In this document: positions 17,077 through 25,694 of the stretch, piece after piece
Position numbering within the stretch: position 1 is the stretch's first letter
Layout of the letters: every line of letters starts with the position of its first letter
Assembly: GCF_900116005.1 (NCBI RefSeq)
Contig: NZ_FOYI01000011.1
Coordinates: 1-64,000, forward strand
Length of the DNA: 64,000 bases
Reading direction: 5' to 3'
Source of the DNA: Poseidonocella sedimentorum
GTDB lineage: Bacteria > Pseudomonadota > Alphaproteobacteria > Rhodobacterales > Rhodobacteraceae
The notes under the pieces: generated by a model
Told to the model about the DNA's origin: nothing
The model's database searches: none
What the model saw: only the letters and a program-made list of their open reading frames with translations
Position numbers and translations under genes: made by a program

Positions 17077-18320
17077 CGCAGCAGCGGGTCAAGCCGCGAA
17101 AACAGCCCGTCCACATCCTGTTCCGAGGTGAGGGCCCGGCGCGCGTTGTGGCACAGCTCGGCGGCGCGGGCGGGCTCCATCGCGGCGATGATCCCGGCCT
17201 GAAGCTCCCCCGCATCGCGCACCAGAAGCGCGCCGTCCTCCTGCTGGAGCCGCGAATAGATGCGGGCGAAGTTCTCCAGGTGCGGCCCGTGCAGCAGGGC
17301 GCAGTCATGGGCGGCGGGCTCGTAGGGCGTGTGCCCCCCGCGCGGCGCGAGCGATCCGCCGATGAAACAGGCGCGGGCGGCAGAGTACCAATTCGGCATC
17401 TCGCCCATGGTGTCGGCGAGCAGGACCTGCGTTTCGGCGTCAATCGACGCGCCGACGCTGCGGCGGGCAACGCGCAGACCCGCGTCCTGCAGCAGGCGCG
17501 CGATCCTGTCGCCCCGGTCCGGGTGGCGCGGGGCGAGGATGAGGCGAAGCTCGGGTTTGGCGACAAGGGCGGCGAGATGGGCGGCGATGATGATCTCGTC
17601 TTCGCCGTTGTGGGTCGATGCGGCGAGCCACGTTGCCTCGCGCGGCCAGATCCCGGCGAGCGGGTTTGGCCCGGCAACCTCGGGCGGATCGTAAAGCGCC
17701 TTGAGGTTGAGCCGGGGCGCAACGCGCGCGTTGGGCAGGCCGAGCGCGACGAAGCGGTCCTGGCTGTCGCCATCCTGCGCCGAGAGAAGCCGCACGCTTT
17801 CCAGCACGATCCGCGAGATCACGGAGAGTTTCTCCCAGCGGGCCGCCGAGCGGCGCGAGATGCGCGCGCCAAGGACGATCACGGGCAGGGCCGCCTCGGC
17901 TGCGGCGAGAAAGCGGTTGGGCCAGAATTCGTTTTCGATGATGATCAGCGCGCGGATGTCATTGGCCCGGATGAGCCGCCGCGCGACCCACCGCAGATCG
18001 AGCGGCGCGAGCTGGGCGCGGGTTTGCGGCAGACCCCAGCCGCGGGCCATGTCGCGGGCGGTCACGGTGTTGCAGGTGATCAAGAGGCGATACTTGGGGT
18101 AGCGCGCGCGCAGCTTGTCGATGAAGACCCGGGCGGAATTGAGCTCGCCGTTGCTCGCGCCGTGGATCCAGAGGGTCGGGCCCGGGTCGGTCGGGCGGGA
18201 CGCCGCGCCCAGTCGCTCGCGCAGGGCGCCGCTGTCCTCCCGGCCGCGCCAGCGGCGGATCAGCAGGGCAAGCACCAGAACGGGCGCAGCGAGCGTAATC
18301 AGAACCTGATAAAGCAGCAC
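17073..18320 (-). CDS. waaA: 3-deoxy-D-manno-octulosonic acid (Kdo) transferase
   Basis: GT30 glycosyltransferase that adds Kdo to lipid IVA, the first core sugar step of lipopolysaccharide. The 415-residue product starts with a membrane anchor (YQVLITLAAPVLVLALLI). The catalytic loop WIHGASNGE keeps the H-x-x-S-x-G-E form, with the general-base glutamate. APRHPDRGDRI and GGSLAPRGGHTPYEPA are the two conserved motifs of the C-terminal nucleotide-sugar domain. It is separated from lpxK in this window; a second, divergent copy sits next to lpxK at the far end. Since this copy keeps the key residues, it is the better candidate for the active enzyme. Confidence 0.88.
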   Translation of the reverse strand: MLLYQVLITLAAPVLVLALLIRRWRGREDSGALRERLGAASRPTDPGPTLWIHGASNGELNSARVFIDKLRARYPKYRLLITCNTVTARDMARGWGLPQTRAQLAPLDLRWVARRLIRANDIRALIIIENEFWPNRFLAAAEAALPVIVLGARISRRSAARWEKLSVISRIVLESVRLLSAQDGDSQDRFVALGLPNARVAPRLNLKALYDPPEVAGPNPLAGIWPREATWLAASTHNGEDEIIIAAHLAALVAKPELRLILAPRHPDRGDRIARLLQDAGLRVARRSVGASIDAETQVLLADTMGEMPNWYSAARACFIGGSLAPRGGHTPYEPAAHDCALLHGPHLENFARIYSRLQQEDGALLVRDAGELQAGIIAAMEPARAAELCHNARRALTSEQDVDGLFSRLDPLLR

Positions 18321-18404
18321 AGCAACACCTTCGGTCTCCCGAAAGCCCGCCTAGCCCAGCGGGGGGCGTGACACAAGCGCGCAATGCCCCCCGCGCCGGA
18401 GGCG

Positions 18405-18449
18405 GGAAAAAACCGTGGCTTCCCCGCCGCGATCGGCGAGTGGGCGGGG
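18405..18449 (-). terminator. Rho-independent terminator after panCB
   Basis: Immediately after the panB stop, reading the minus strand, CCCCGCC and GGCGGGG (18449-18422) flank a 14-base loop. Ten bases further on comes a run of six T (18412-18407). The long loop and the gap before the T-run weaken the call. Confidence 0.45.
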
Positions 18450-18450
18450 C

Positions 18451-19260
18451 TCAGCGGTAGACCTGATCCGGCCCGGGGAAGGTGCGCTCGCGCACCTCTT
18501 CGGCGTAGTCGCTGACGGCCTTTTCGATGGAGGGGCCGAGATCGCCATAGACCTTGACGAATTTCGGTGTCCATTCATTGAGGCCGAGCATGTCTTCGAG
18601 CACGAGGATCTGGCCGTCGCAATTCTTCGACGCGCCGATGCCGATGGTGGGGATGTCCACCGCGGCGGTGATCTGATCGGCGAGCCCCTCGACGACCCCC
18701 TCGACCACCACGGAAAACGCCCCCGCTTCGGCCACCGCGACCGCATCCTCGATATGCGCGGGCCAGCTGTCTTCCTCGCGGCCTTGGGTCTTGAAGCCGC
18801 CCATCACGTGGCTCGATTGCGGCGTGAGGCCGATATGGGCCATCACCGGGATGCCGCGTTCGGTGAGGAAGCGGATCGTTTCGGCCATGCGCTTGCCGCC
18901 CTCGATCTTGATCGCGCCGCAGCCGGTTTCCTTCATCACCTTGGCCGCGTTGCGGAAGGCGACGCCGGGGCTTTCCTCATAGCTGCCGAAGGGCATGTCC
19001 ACGACGATGAGCGCCTTTTGCGTGCCCCGCACCACCGCGCGGCCATGCATGATCATCAGGTCGAGCGGCACGCCGACGGTGCTGTCCATGCCGTGCATGA
19101 CCATGCCGAGACTGTCGCCCACGAGGATGAAATCGGCATATTTGTCGACGATCGCCGCGGTGTGGGCGTGGTAGGAGGTGAGCGAGACGATCGGCTCCCC
19201 GCCCTTGCGCACGGCAATCTGGGGCACGGTGGTGCGGCGGATTTTCTTCTGGCTGGACAT
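18451..19260 (-). CDS. panB: 3-methyl-2-oxobutanoate hydroxymethyltransferase (ketopantoate hydroxymethyltransferase)
   Basis: Transfers a hydroxymethyl group from methylene-tetrahydrofolate to alpha-ketoisovalerate, giving ketopantoate for pantothenate and coenzyme A. The 269-residue product shows [15 protein letters not shown] (metal and substrate loop with the conserved Asp), [23 protein letters not shown] and [12 protein letters not shown], which are the family signatures of the TIM barrel. [14 protein letters not shown] and [22 protein letters not shown] complete the domain. It follows panC with two bases between them on the same strand, so the operon order is panC-panB. The product ends with FPGPDQVYR. 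Confidence 0.97.
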   Translation of the reverse strand: MSSQKKIRRTTVPQIAVRKGGEPIVSLTSYHAHTAAIVDKYADFILVGDSLGMVMHGMDSTVGVPLDLMIMHGRAVVRGTQKALIVVDMPFGSYEESPGVAFRNAAKVMKETGCGAIKIEGGKRMAETIRFLTERGIPVMAHIGLTPQSSHVMGGFKTQGREEDSWPAHIEDAVAVAEAGAFSVVVEGVVEGLADQITAAVDIPTIGIGASKNCDGQILVLEDMLGLNEWTPKFVKVYGDLGPSIEKAVSDYAEEVRERTFPGPDQVYR

Positions 19261-19262
19261 GG

Positions 19263-20117
19263 CTACTCCTTCCCGGGGCCGACGACGCGCTGGTCGATCA
19301 GCAGGACCTCTCCGAACTGGACGGAGAGCATGATGGCGGTGGGCCCGTCGAGCGGGCCGGAGATGTCGGCGAGGGTTTCGGCGCGGACGATGTCGAGCCC
19401 GGTGAGCGTCGCGCGGGGCTCGGAGGCGATCACGACCTCGATGTCCTGGCGCAGGGCGGCCACGGTCGTGCCTGATGCGGCGAGCGCCTCGGCGCGGTCA
19501 AGGGCGGTCGAAAGGACCGCCGCCGCGGTGCGATCCGCCGGGCTCAGCCGGACGTTGCGCGACGAGAGCGCCAGCCCGTCGGCCTCGCGCACCGTGGGCA
19601 CGCCGATGATCTCTACGGGCATGTGCAGATCCCGGACCATCCGGCGGATGATCTGGAGCTGCTGATAATCCTTCTCGCCGAAGACCGCGCAATCGGGGGC
19701 GATGATGTTGAAGAACTTTGCGACCACGGTCGTCACCCCGCGGTAATGCCCCGGCCGAACCTCGCCATGGAGCATGTTGGCCATGCGCGTCGTCTCGACG
19801 ATGGTCTCCGCGCCCTCGGGATAGATCTCGCGCGCCTCGGGGGTGAAGACCGCATCGACCCCGGCGTCGCGCAGCATCGCCAGATCGCGCTCCAGATCGC
19901 GCGGGTAGGCATCGAGATCGTCGGGGTTCTCGAACTGGGTCGGGTTCACGAAGATCCACACCACGACGCGGCCGCCCTCGGCGCGCGCGCGCTCCACCAG
20001 CGCCATGTGCCCGTCATGCAGGAACCCCATCGTGGGGACGAGCGCGATCCGGTCGCCACCGGCCCGATACGCCGCAACCTCGCCGCGGATTTCGCCGATT
20101 GTCCTACAGATTTGCAT
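19263..20117 (-). CDS. panC: Pantothenate synthetase
   Basis: Condenses pantoate with beta-alanine using ATP. The 284-residue product has the nucleotidyltransferase HIGH-type motif in [15 protein letters not shown], then [35 protein letters not shown], and the second ATP loop [14 protein letters not shown]. The start MQICRTIG is preferred over an upstream ATG because GAGGGGCG precedes it directly and known family members begin here. panD (aspartate decarboxylase) is not nearby. Beta-alanine can also come from reductive uracil breakdown, whose genes are a few kilobases away; a functional link would be speculation. Confidence 0.96.
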   Translation of the reverse strand: MQICRTIGEIRGEVAAYRAGGDRIALVPTMGFLHDGHMALVERARAEGGRVVVWIFVNPTQFENPDDLDAYPRDLERDLAMLRDAGVDAVFTPEAREIYPEGAETIVETTRMANMLHGEVRPGHYRGVTTVVAKFFNIIAPDCAVFGEKDYQQLQIIRRMVRDLHMPVEIIGVPTVREADGLALSSRNVRLSPADRTAAAVLSTALDRAEALAASGTTVAALRQDIEVVIASEPRATLTGLDIVRAETLADISGPLDGPTAIMLSVQFGEVLLIDQRVVGPGKE

Positions 20118-20275
20118 CGCCCCTCCACGGCTCACCGCCTGAGTGATACTGCGCCCCGCCGGGGGCCACAACTCCATTGCGCGGTCGGTTTCATGGGCAA
20201 ACCTGTCGGAAGAGGCCTGCGGATTTCGCCGCATGCGCTAAAACAGGAAGGTGGAATGCCTGTTGGGAGATCGCC

Positions 20276-22765
20276 ATGAAAACGCAAGTCAGAGCGCTCG
20301 TTGTGGGCGGCGGGGTGGTCGGGACCTCGGTCGCCTATCATCTGGCCCGGGCCGGGTGGGATGACGTCATGCTGCTGGAGCGCGACGAGCTCACCAGCGG
20401 CAGCACATGGCACGCGGCGGGCCTTCTGCCCTATTTCAACATGTCCTATGCCTCCACGCATATCCACGACTACTCGATCAAGTTCTACAAGACGCTTGAG
20501 GAAGAGACCGGGCTGAACCCCGGGTTCTCGGTGGTGGGCAACCTGCGCATGGCGCGAAGCCAGGCGCGGATGGAGGAGTATCAGCTTTACGCCGCCACCG
20601 CCGAGAACGTCGATGTGCCCTACGAGTGGATGACCCCGACGCAGATCAAGGCGCGCTGGCCGTTGGTGCGGACCGAAGACCTCGTCGGCGCGATCTATCA
20701 CCCGACCGATGGCTACATAAACCCCGCCGATGTGACCATGGCGATGGCCAAGGGCGCGCGGCAACGCGGCGTCTTGATCGAGCGGAAATGGCAGGTGGAC
20801 GGGTATGAATGGACCGGGTCGCATTGGAACGTCTCCGCCACCAAGATGACCGAGAAGGGCGGCAACCTCGTTCCCACCGACGAGAAGATCGTGATCGAGG
20901 CCGAGCACGTCGTCACCGCGACGGGCAACCACGCGCAGCGCACCGCGCGGCTTCTGGGCATCAAGACGCCCGCCGTGCCGGTGGAGCACCAGTTCATCGT
21001 GACCGAGCCCGACCCGGCGCTGGTCGCGTGGCGCAAGGACAACCCCGAGCACCCGGTGCTGCGCGATGTGGATGCGCGCTGGTACGTGCGTGAGGAGCGG
21101 GGCGGCTGGATCCTCGGGCCCTATGAGGACGGGGCGCCCGCGCGGTTCCGCTACAACGTGCCGGACAGTTTCCGCGCCGATCTCTTCCCGCTCGATCTGG
21201 AGCGGATCGAACAGGAATACATGGAGTTGATCCATCGCATCCCCTCGACCGAGGAGGTGGGGCTCAAGGACGATTTCAACGGCCCGATCTGTTACACGCC
21301 CGATGGCAACCCGCTGCTGGGCCCCGCACCGGGCCTGCGCAACATGTGGCTCGCCGAGGGGTTCTCCTTCGGGATCACCGCGGCGGGCGGGGCGGGCTAT
21401 TACCTCGCGCAATGCATGGTGGAGGGCGAGGCCGAGATCGACATGGCCTCGCTCGATCCCAAGCGCTACGGCGACTGGATGACCTCGGAATACGCGCGCG
21501 CAAAGAACGAGGAAACCTACAGCTACCTGCTGAAGCTGCACTACCCCGACGAGGAGCGCCCCGCCGCGCGGCCCCTGCGGACCTCGCCCGCCTATGATCG
21601 CCAGAAAGCGCGTGGCGCGCAGTTCGGGCAGGTCAACGGCTGGGAGCGGCCCAACTATTTCGCGCCCGAGGGGCTTGACGACGCACAGTCCTGGAGCTTC
21701 CGGCGCGGGGCGTGGTGGCCGCATGCGGTCGAGGAGGCGAAAGCGATCCGCGAGGGCGTGGGCCTGATCGACGCCACGGCCTTCACCAAACACCGGATCA
21801 GCGGCCCCGGCGCGACCGGGTTCCTCGACTGGTTCACCTGCAACAAGCTGCCCAAGGTCGGGCGGATCAACCTGACCTACGCGCTCACACGCGCGGGCAC
21901 GGTGCGGACCGAGTACACCATCATCCGCACGGGCGAGGATGACTACACGCTCATCTCCGCCGGCGCCTGGTCGGCCTATGATCAGGACTTTCTCTACAAG
22001 GCGATCTCCGACAAGGAGCCCGAGTTCGGGCGGATCAATGCGGAGGACGTGACCACCAAGTGGGGCGTCTTTGCCATCGCCGGGCCGAAATCGCGCGATG
22101 TGCTGGCGGCGCTGGTGCAGGATGCCGAGCCGGAGACGGCCCTGTCGAACAAGCGCTTCCCATGGCTCTCGGTGCGGGACATCGAGCTTGGCATGGTGCC
22201 GGTGCGCGCGGTGCGCGTGGCCTATACCGGCGAGCTGGGGTGGGAGTTGCACCACCCGATCGAGATGCAGACCCACCTCTTTGATCAGCTCATGGAGGCG
22301 GGCGAGGCGCATGGCCTCAAGCTTGTGGGCGCGCGGGCGCAGAACTGGCTCCGGCAGGAGAAAAGCTACCGCGCCTTCGGCAATGAGTTGGGCCGGGATG
22401 CGACGCCGCTGGAAGCCGACCTGCCGCGCTTTGTCGATCTCTCCAAGGCGTTCCACGGCAAGGCCGCAATGGAGGCGACGGGCGTGCGGGCGAAATGCGT
22501 GACCTTGCTGGTTGATGGGCCTGCGGACGCGGATCCCTGGGGCCGCGAGGCGCTCTATGATGGCGAGACCCGGGTGGGCCGGCTGACCTCGGGCGGCTAT
22601 TCGGTGGTCTTCGGCAAGAGCATCGGCATGGGCTACGTCCGCCCCGATCTGGCGGTGCCGGGCACGAAGCTCAAGGTCAAGATGTTCGACGCGCTTTGGG
22701 ATGCGGAGGTCGTCGAAGACAGCCCGCATGACCCCACCAACACGCGCATTCGCGTGGACGGATGA
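20276..22765 (+). CDS. FAD-dependent dehydrogenase-GcvT fusion (dimethylglycine/sarcosine dehydrogenase type)
   Basis: An 829-residue fusion. Residues 1-~390 are a DAO-fold oxidoreductase with the dinucleotide motif VVGGGVVGTSVAYHLARAG. The GSTWHAAGLLP segment contains the histidine that carries covalent FAD in dimethylglycine and sarcosine dehydrogenases. GEGFSFGITAAGG-like sequence (AEGFSFGITAAGGAGYYLA) closes the FAD domain. Residues ~440-829 are the GcvT-type folate domain (for example RTEYTIIRTGEDDYTLISAG, AYTGELGWELHHP). Such enzymes demethylate N-methylamino acids and pass the one-carbon unit to tetrahydrofolate. The exact substrate is not determined by these motifs. GGGAGATC precedes the chosen ATG. 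It is divergent from panCB. Confidence 0.88.
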   Translation: MKTQVRALVVGGGVVGTSVAYHLARAGWDDVMLLERDELTSGSTWHAAGLLPYFNMSYASTHIHDYSIKFYKTLEEETGLNPGFSVVGNLRMARSQARMEEYQLYAATAENVDVPYEWMTPTQIKARWPLVRTEDLVGAIYHPTDGYINPADVTMAMAKGARQRGVLIERKWQVDGYEWTGSHWNVSATKMTEKGGNLVPTDEKIVIEAEHVVTATGNHAQRTARLLGIKTPAVPVEHQFIVTEPDPALVAWRKDNPEHPVLRDVDARWYVREERGGWILGPYEDGAPARFRYNVPDSFRADLFPLDLERIEQEYMELIHRIPSTEEVGLKDDFNGPICYTPDGNPLLGPAPGLRNMWLAEGFSFGITAAGGAGYYLAQCMVEGEAEIDMASLDPKRYGDWMTSEYARAKNEETYSYLLKLHYPDEERPAARPLRTSPAYDRQKARGAQFGQVNGWERPNYFAPEGLDDAQSWSFRRGAWWPHAVEEAKAIREGVGLIDATAFTKHRISGPGATGFLDWFTCNKLPKVGRINLTYALTRAGTVRTEYTIIRTGEDDYTLISAGAWSAYDQDFLYKAISDKEPEFGRINAEDVTTKWGVFAIAGPKSRDVLAALVQDAEPETALSNKRFPWLSVRDIELGMVPVRAVRVAYTGELGWELHHPIEMQTHLFDQLMEAGEAHGLKLVGARAQNWLRQEKSYRAFGNELGRDATPLEADLPRFVDLSKAFHGKAAMEATGVRAKCVTLLVDGPADADPWGREALYDGETRVGRLTSGGYSVVFGKSIGMGYVRPDLAVPGTKLKVKMFDALWDAEVVEDSPHDPTNTRIRVDG

Positions 22766-22809
22766 TCCGCATCTGCCCCTGTCCCGGCCAGCGGCTTACA
22801 ACCGGCGAA

Positions 22810-23337
22810 TTAGAGCGCCGCGCGTTTCCGGCGACGCCGGCCCGCAAGACCCAGCCCCGCCAAACCCGTCAGCGCAAAGGCCGCGCTGGCAGGCAAGGGA
22901 ACGACGGATGTGTCCTCATAGTCCAGAGTCGCAGACAGTCTGTTGGTCGACGAGACCAGATCCACGCCAGGGCTGAGGTTCAGGGTCACAATCAGCGAGC
23001 CATCGGCCAGGAAGCCGTTCAAGTCGGATTGGGTGATTGTGTATGTCACCGAAAATTCGCTTGTCGTCGGCCTGATCCTTCCGAAGCTTGTCGCATCCAC
23101 CGAGGCATTGATATATTCGGCATCCGCGTTGAGATCGCCGCGGCCGAATATGGTCAGTGTGCCTGAAGAGGCGGCGGGCGCGAGGCCGCTGAAGGTCAGG
23201 ACGAAGGGATTGTTGGAGGCTCTTATGGCCTGCTGCGAATTGAGGATCGTCTGGGTTTGCTGAACGGTGGCGGCATCTGCCGCGCCCGCGCATAGAATGG
23301 TCATGGCAATCGCCGTTGCGGCCCTGTGCAGGGTCAT
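22810..23337 (-). CDS. Secreted protein with VPLPA C-terminal sorting signal
   Basis: A 175-residue exported protein. The N-terminus is a signal peptide (TAIAMTILCAGAADA). The middle is a threonine/serine-rich beta-sheet-like domain with no recognised family (FVLTFSGLAPAASSGTLTIF). The C-terminus reads VVPLPASAAFALTGLAGLGL then a basic cluster (AGRRRRKRAAL): the motif, transmembrane helix and arginine tail of VPLPA/PEP-CTERM proteins, which are processed by exosortase in Rhodobacterales. No exosortase or glycan genes are in the window, so sorting depends on distant loci. The start is set by GGAGGAG before the ATG. It may be an extracellular or surface matrix protein. Confidence 0.82.
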   Translation of the reverse strand: MTLHRAATAIAMTILCAGAADAATVQQTQTILNSQQAIRASNNPFVLTFSGLAPAASSGTLTIFGRGDLNADAEYINASVDATSFGRIRPTTSEFSVTYTITQSDLNGFLADGSLIVTLNLSPGVDLVSSTNRLSATLDYEDTSVVPLPASAAFALTGLAGLGLAGRRRRKRAAL

Positions 23338-23482
23338 GAGGTCTCCTCCAAAAGGGTGTGTTTTTAAAAACCGAAACCTGAAACGCCTTGCCGGTGAGCC
23401 CTTCAAGAAATTAACCTTTGGTCAATAAAATCGTCGGGGCCGGCGGTCTGCCGCGGCGCGCCTGGAGCGCGCGCGCAAAATT

Positions 23483-24097
23483 TCAGCAGCTGAGCATCCG
23501 TGCGTAGAGCGCTTCGAGATGGGCCCAGGCGCTTTGCTGCACGTCGCTCCCTTCCAGAAGCACGCGGGTCTGGGCTTCGAAATCGGCGTAGTGCTGGGTC
23601 GTGGCCCAGATCGACAGGATCAGGTGGCGCGGGTCGAGCGGCGGCAGGCGCCCGGCGTCGATCCAGCTTTGGATCAGCGCGGCCTTTTCCTCGAAGAGCG
23701 GTTTCAGCCCGGTCTCCAGATGCGGCCCCATGCGCGGCGCGCCCTGGACGATCTCGTTGGCAAAGAGCCGGCTCTCGCGGGGAAACTCGAACGCCATCTC
23801 CAGCTTGCGCCGGATGTAGCGCAAAAGCTCCTCGCGCGGCTCGCCTTGCGGATCGATGGCTTCCAGCGGCGCGAGCCAGGTTTCCATCAGCCGATTGAGA
23901 ACATCGACGTGGATCGCCTCCTTGCTGTCGAAATAGTAGAGCAGGTTGGGCTTGGAGAGCCCCGCCTCTCCCGCGATCTGATCGAGCGTCGCGCCGCGAA
24001 ACCCGTGTTGGGAAAAGATCTCCAGCGCCGCGTCGGTGATCCGGGTGCGGTTGCGTTGCTGGATGCGGCTGAGTTTGGGTTGGGTCGCGTCGTCCAT
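23483..24097 (-). CDS. rutR: TetR-family regulator, RutR-like (pyrimidine response)
   Basis: A 204-residue TetR repressor. The DNA-binding region is ITDAALEIFSQHGFRGATLD followed by QIAGEAGLSKPNLLYYF. The effector domain keeps segments I recall from E. coli RutR, such as LLRYIRRKLEMAFEFPRESR, a D-P-R-H-L-I-x-x-I-W pattern and WATTQHYADF. RutR senses uracil and thymine. The gene is divergent from the pyrimidine-catabolism genes, and the intervening region contains a match to the RutR operator, which supports local control. The start MDDATQPK is chosen since the frame upstream lacks TetR-like sequence. Confidence 0.87.
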   Translation of the reverse strand: MDDATQPKLSRIQQRNRTRITDAALEIFSQHGFRGATLDQIAGEAGLSKPNLLYYFDSKEAIHVDVLNRLMETWLAPLEAIDPQGEPREELLRYIRRKLEMAFEFPRESRLFANEIVQGAPRMGPHLETGLKPLFEEKAALIQSWIDAGRLPPLDPRHLILSIWATTQHYADFEAQTRVLLEGSDVQQSAWAHLEALYARMLSC

Positions 24098-24210
24098 GCC
24101 TGCCTTCGGAGTGCTGCCTTTTGAGGCAGTCGGGTTGACAAATGACACACGAGACCCGGGCTGAACCAATCGGCTTCCTTGACAGGGGCGGGACGCGTTG
24201 CAATCGTGCC

Positions 24211-24226
24211 TTGACCAAATGGTAAA
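24211..24226. promoter_or_regulatory. RutR-type operator
   Basis: TTGACCAAATGGTAAA matches the E. coli RutR consensus TTGACCANNTGGTCAA at 13 of 14 fixed positions. It lies between the divergent rutR-like gene and the amidohydrolase gene, 58 bases before the latter's ATG. A possible -35 (TTGACA, 24179) lies upstream of it, so bound regulator would be placed over the promoter or start region. The consensus is recalled, not searched. Confidence 0.7.
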
Positions 24227-24283
24227 AAATGCGTCGCGGGCTGGCAAGCTCCGATGCGGCGGAACGGCAAAGAGGGGACGACC

Positions 24284-25534
24284 ATGGCCGCAGCTGGTGA
24301 GAATCTACGCATCGATCCCGATCGGCTCTGGGACAGCCTGATGGAAATGGCCAAGATCGGACCCGGTGTCGCGGGGGGCAACAACCGCCAGACCCTGACC
24401 GACGCGGATGCCGAAGGCCGGGCGCTTTTCCAGAAGTGGTGCGAGGCGGCGGGCTGCGAGATGGGGCTCGACCAGATCGGCAACATGTTCGCCACGCGGG
24501 CCGGAACGGACCCGGACGCGCTTCCCGTTTACGTGGGCTCGCACCTCGACACCCAGCCTACGGGCGGGAAATACGACGGGGTCCTTGGTGTGCTCGGCGG
24601 GCTGGAGCTTGTCCGGACGATGAATGATCTCGGGATCAAGACCAGGCATCCGATCGTCGTCGTGAACTGGACCAACGAGGAGGGCACGCGCTTTGCCCCC
24701 GCGATGCTGGCCTCGGGCGTCTTTGCCGGGAAACACGAGCTCGACTGGGCTTACGATCGCGTCGATTCGGCGGGCAAACGGTTCGGCGATGAGCTGGAGC
24801 GGATCGGCTGGAAGGGCGACGAAGAGGTCGGCGCGCGCAAGATGCACGCGCTCTTTGAGCTTCACATCGAACAAGGGCCGATCCTTGAGGCCGAGGGCAA
24901 GGATATCGGCGTCGTGACTCATGGGCAGGGCCTGCGCTGGGTGCAATGCACCGTCACCGGCAAGGAAAGCCACACCGGCTCGACTCCCATGCACATGCGG
25001 CTCAACGCGGGGAGGGGTCTGGCGCGGATCACCGAGCTGGTCCACGAGATCGCGATGAAACATCAGCCGAACGCGGTGGGCGCCATCGGGCATATCGACG
25101 TGTACCCGAATTCGCGCAACATCATTCCCGGCAAGGTCGTCTTCACCATCGATTTCCGCAGCCACCTTCAAGAGGTGATCGATGCGATGATGGAAGAGTT
25201 CCACGCAAAGGCGCCCGGGCTCTGCGAGGAGATCGGGGTCACGCTGGAGACCGAAATCGTCGGCCAATTCGATCCGCCCGCGTTTGACGAAGGCTGCGTC
25301 GCGGCGGTGCGGGATGCGGCCGAGCGGCTGGGGTATTCGCACATGGATATCGTTTCGGGCGCGGGGCACGATGCCTGCTGGATCAATGACCTGGCGCCGA
25401 CGGCGATGGTGATGTGCCCTTGCGTGGACGGGCTGTCGCACAATGAGGCGGAAGAGATTTCGAAAGAATGGGCTGCGGCCGGGGCGGATGTGTTGATGCA
25501 TGCGGTTCTGGAGACGGCGGAGATTGTGGAGTAG
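24284..25534 (+). CDS. Zn-dependent amidohydrolase, beta-ureidopropionase/N-carbamoyl amino acid hydrolase type
   Basis: M20-family amidase of 416 residues. VGSHLDTQPTGGKYDGVLGV has the first metal His and bridging Asp, NEEGTRFAPAM the catalytic Glu pair, ELHIEQGPILE the next ligand, and VSGAGHDACWIN the last. This subfamily includes allantoate amidohydrolase and beta-ureidopropionase. The neighbours (dihydropyrimidinase and a RutR-like regulator) point to hydrolysis of N-carbamoyl-beta-alanine or its methyl homologue, the third step of reductive uracil/thymine breakdown. GAGGGG precedes the ATG. A terminator-like hairpin follows directly, so the downstream genes may be partly uncoupled from it. 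Confidence 0.88.
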   Translation: MAAAGENLRIDPDRLWDSLMEMAKIGPGVAGGNNRQTLTDADAEGRALFQKWCEAAGCEMGLDQIGNMFATRAGTDPDALPVYVGSHLDTQPTGGKYDGVLGVLGGLELVRTMNDLGIKTRHPIVVVNWTNEEGTRFAPAMLASGVFAGKHELDWAYDRVDSAGKRFGDELERIGWKGDEEVGARKMHALFELHIEQGPILEAEGKDIGVVTHGQGLRWVQCTVTGKESHTGSTPMHMRLNAGRGLARITELVHEIAMKHQPNAVGAIGHIDVYPNSRNIIPGKVVFTIDFRSHLQEVIDAMMEEFHAKAPGLCEEIGVTLETEIVGQFDPPAFDEGCVAAVRDAAERLGYSHMDIVSGAGHDACWINDLAPTAMVMCPCVDGLSHNEAEEISKEWAAAGADVLMHAVLETAEIVE

Positions 25535-25541
25535 CGCCGGA

Positions 25542-25590
25542 CCGGGGGCGCTGCCCCCGGACCCCCGGAGTATTTGACAAGAGAAGAAGA
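25542..25590 (+). terminator. G/C hairpin with AGTATTT tail, a recurrent Rhodobacterales intergenic element
   Basis: CCGGGGGC and GCCCCCGG form an 8-bp stem around GCT at 25542-25560, followed by ACCCCCGGAGTATTTGACAA and a purine-rich stretch (AGAGAAGAAGAGG). I remember near-identical strings after many genes in Rhodobacterales genomes, so this may be a dispersed repeat that serves as terminator. There is no long T-run. Confidence 0.55.
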
Positions 25591-25622
25591 GGGGCGGGGG
25601 CCCCGTCGGCTGGGAGCGGAAG

Positions 25623-25694
25623 ATGAGCACAGTGATCAGGGGAGGCACGGATGTTACCGCGGAGTTTTCGGCGATTCAGCACTCGCCAAACTAG
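25623..25694 (+). pseudogene. Remnant of an older dihydropyrimidinase 5' end
   Basis: ATG at 25623, preceded by GGAGCGGAAG, opens a 23-codon frame that begins MSTVIRGGTDVTAEF and ends at TAG 25692. The intact dihydropyrimidinase at 26180 begins MSTIIKNGTIVTADL. Eight of the first 13 residues are identical and most others are conservative, while the codons differ. The simplest reading is that this was the gene's own start, cut off by insertion of the following lower-GC segment. Confidence 0.6.

Noticed and set aside
20132-22729. An 865-codon open frame opposite the FAD/GcvT dehydrogenase
   Set aside because: Arg/His/Leu-rich antisense translation without motifs; the plus-strand gene has full domain evidence.
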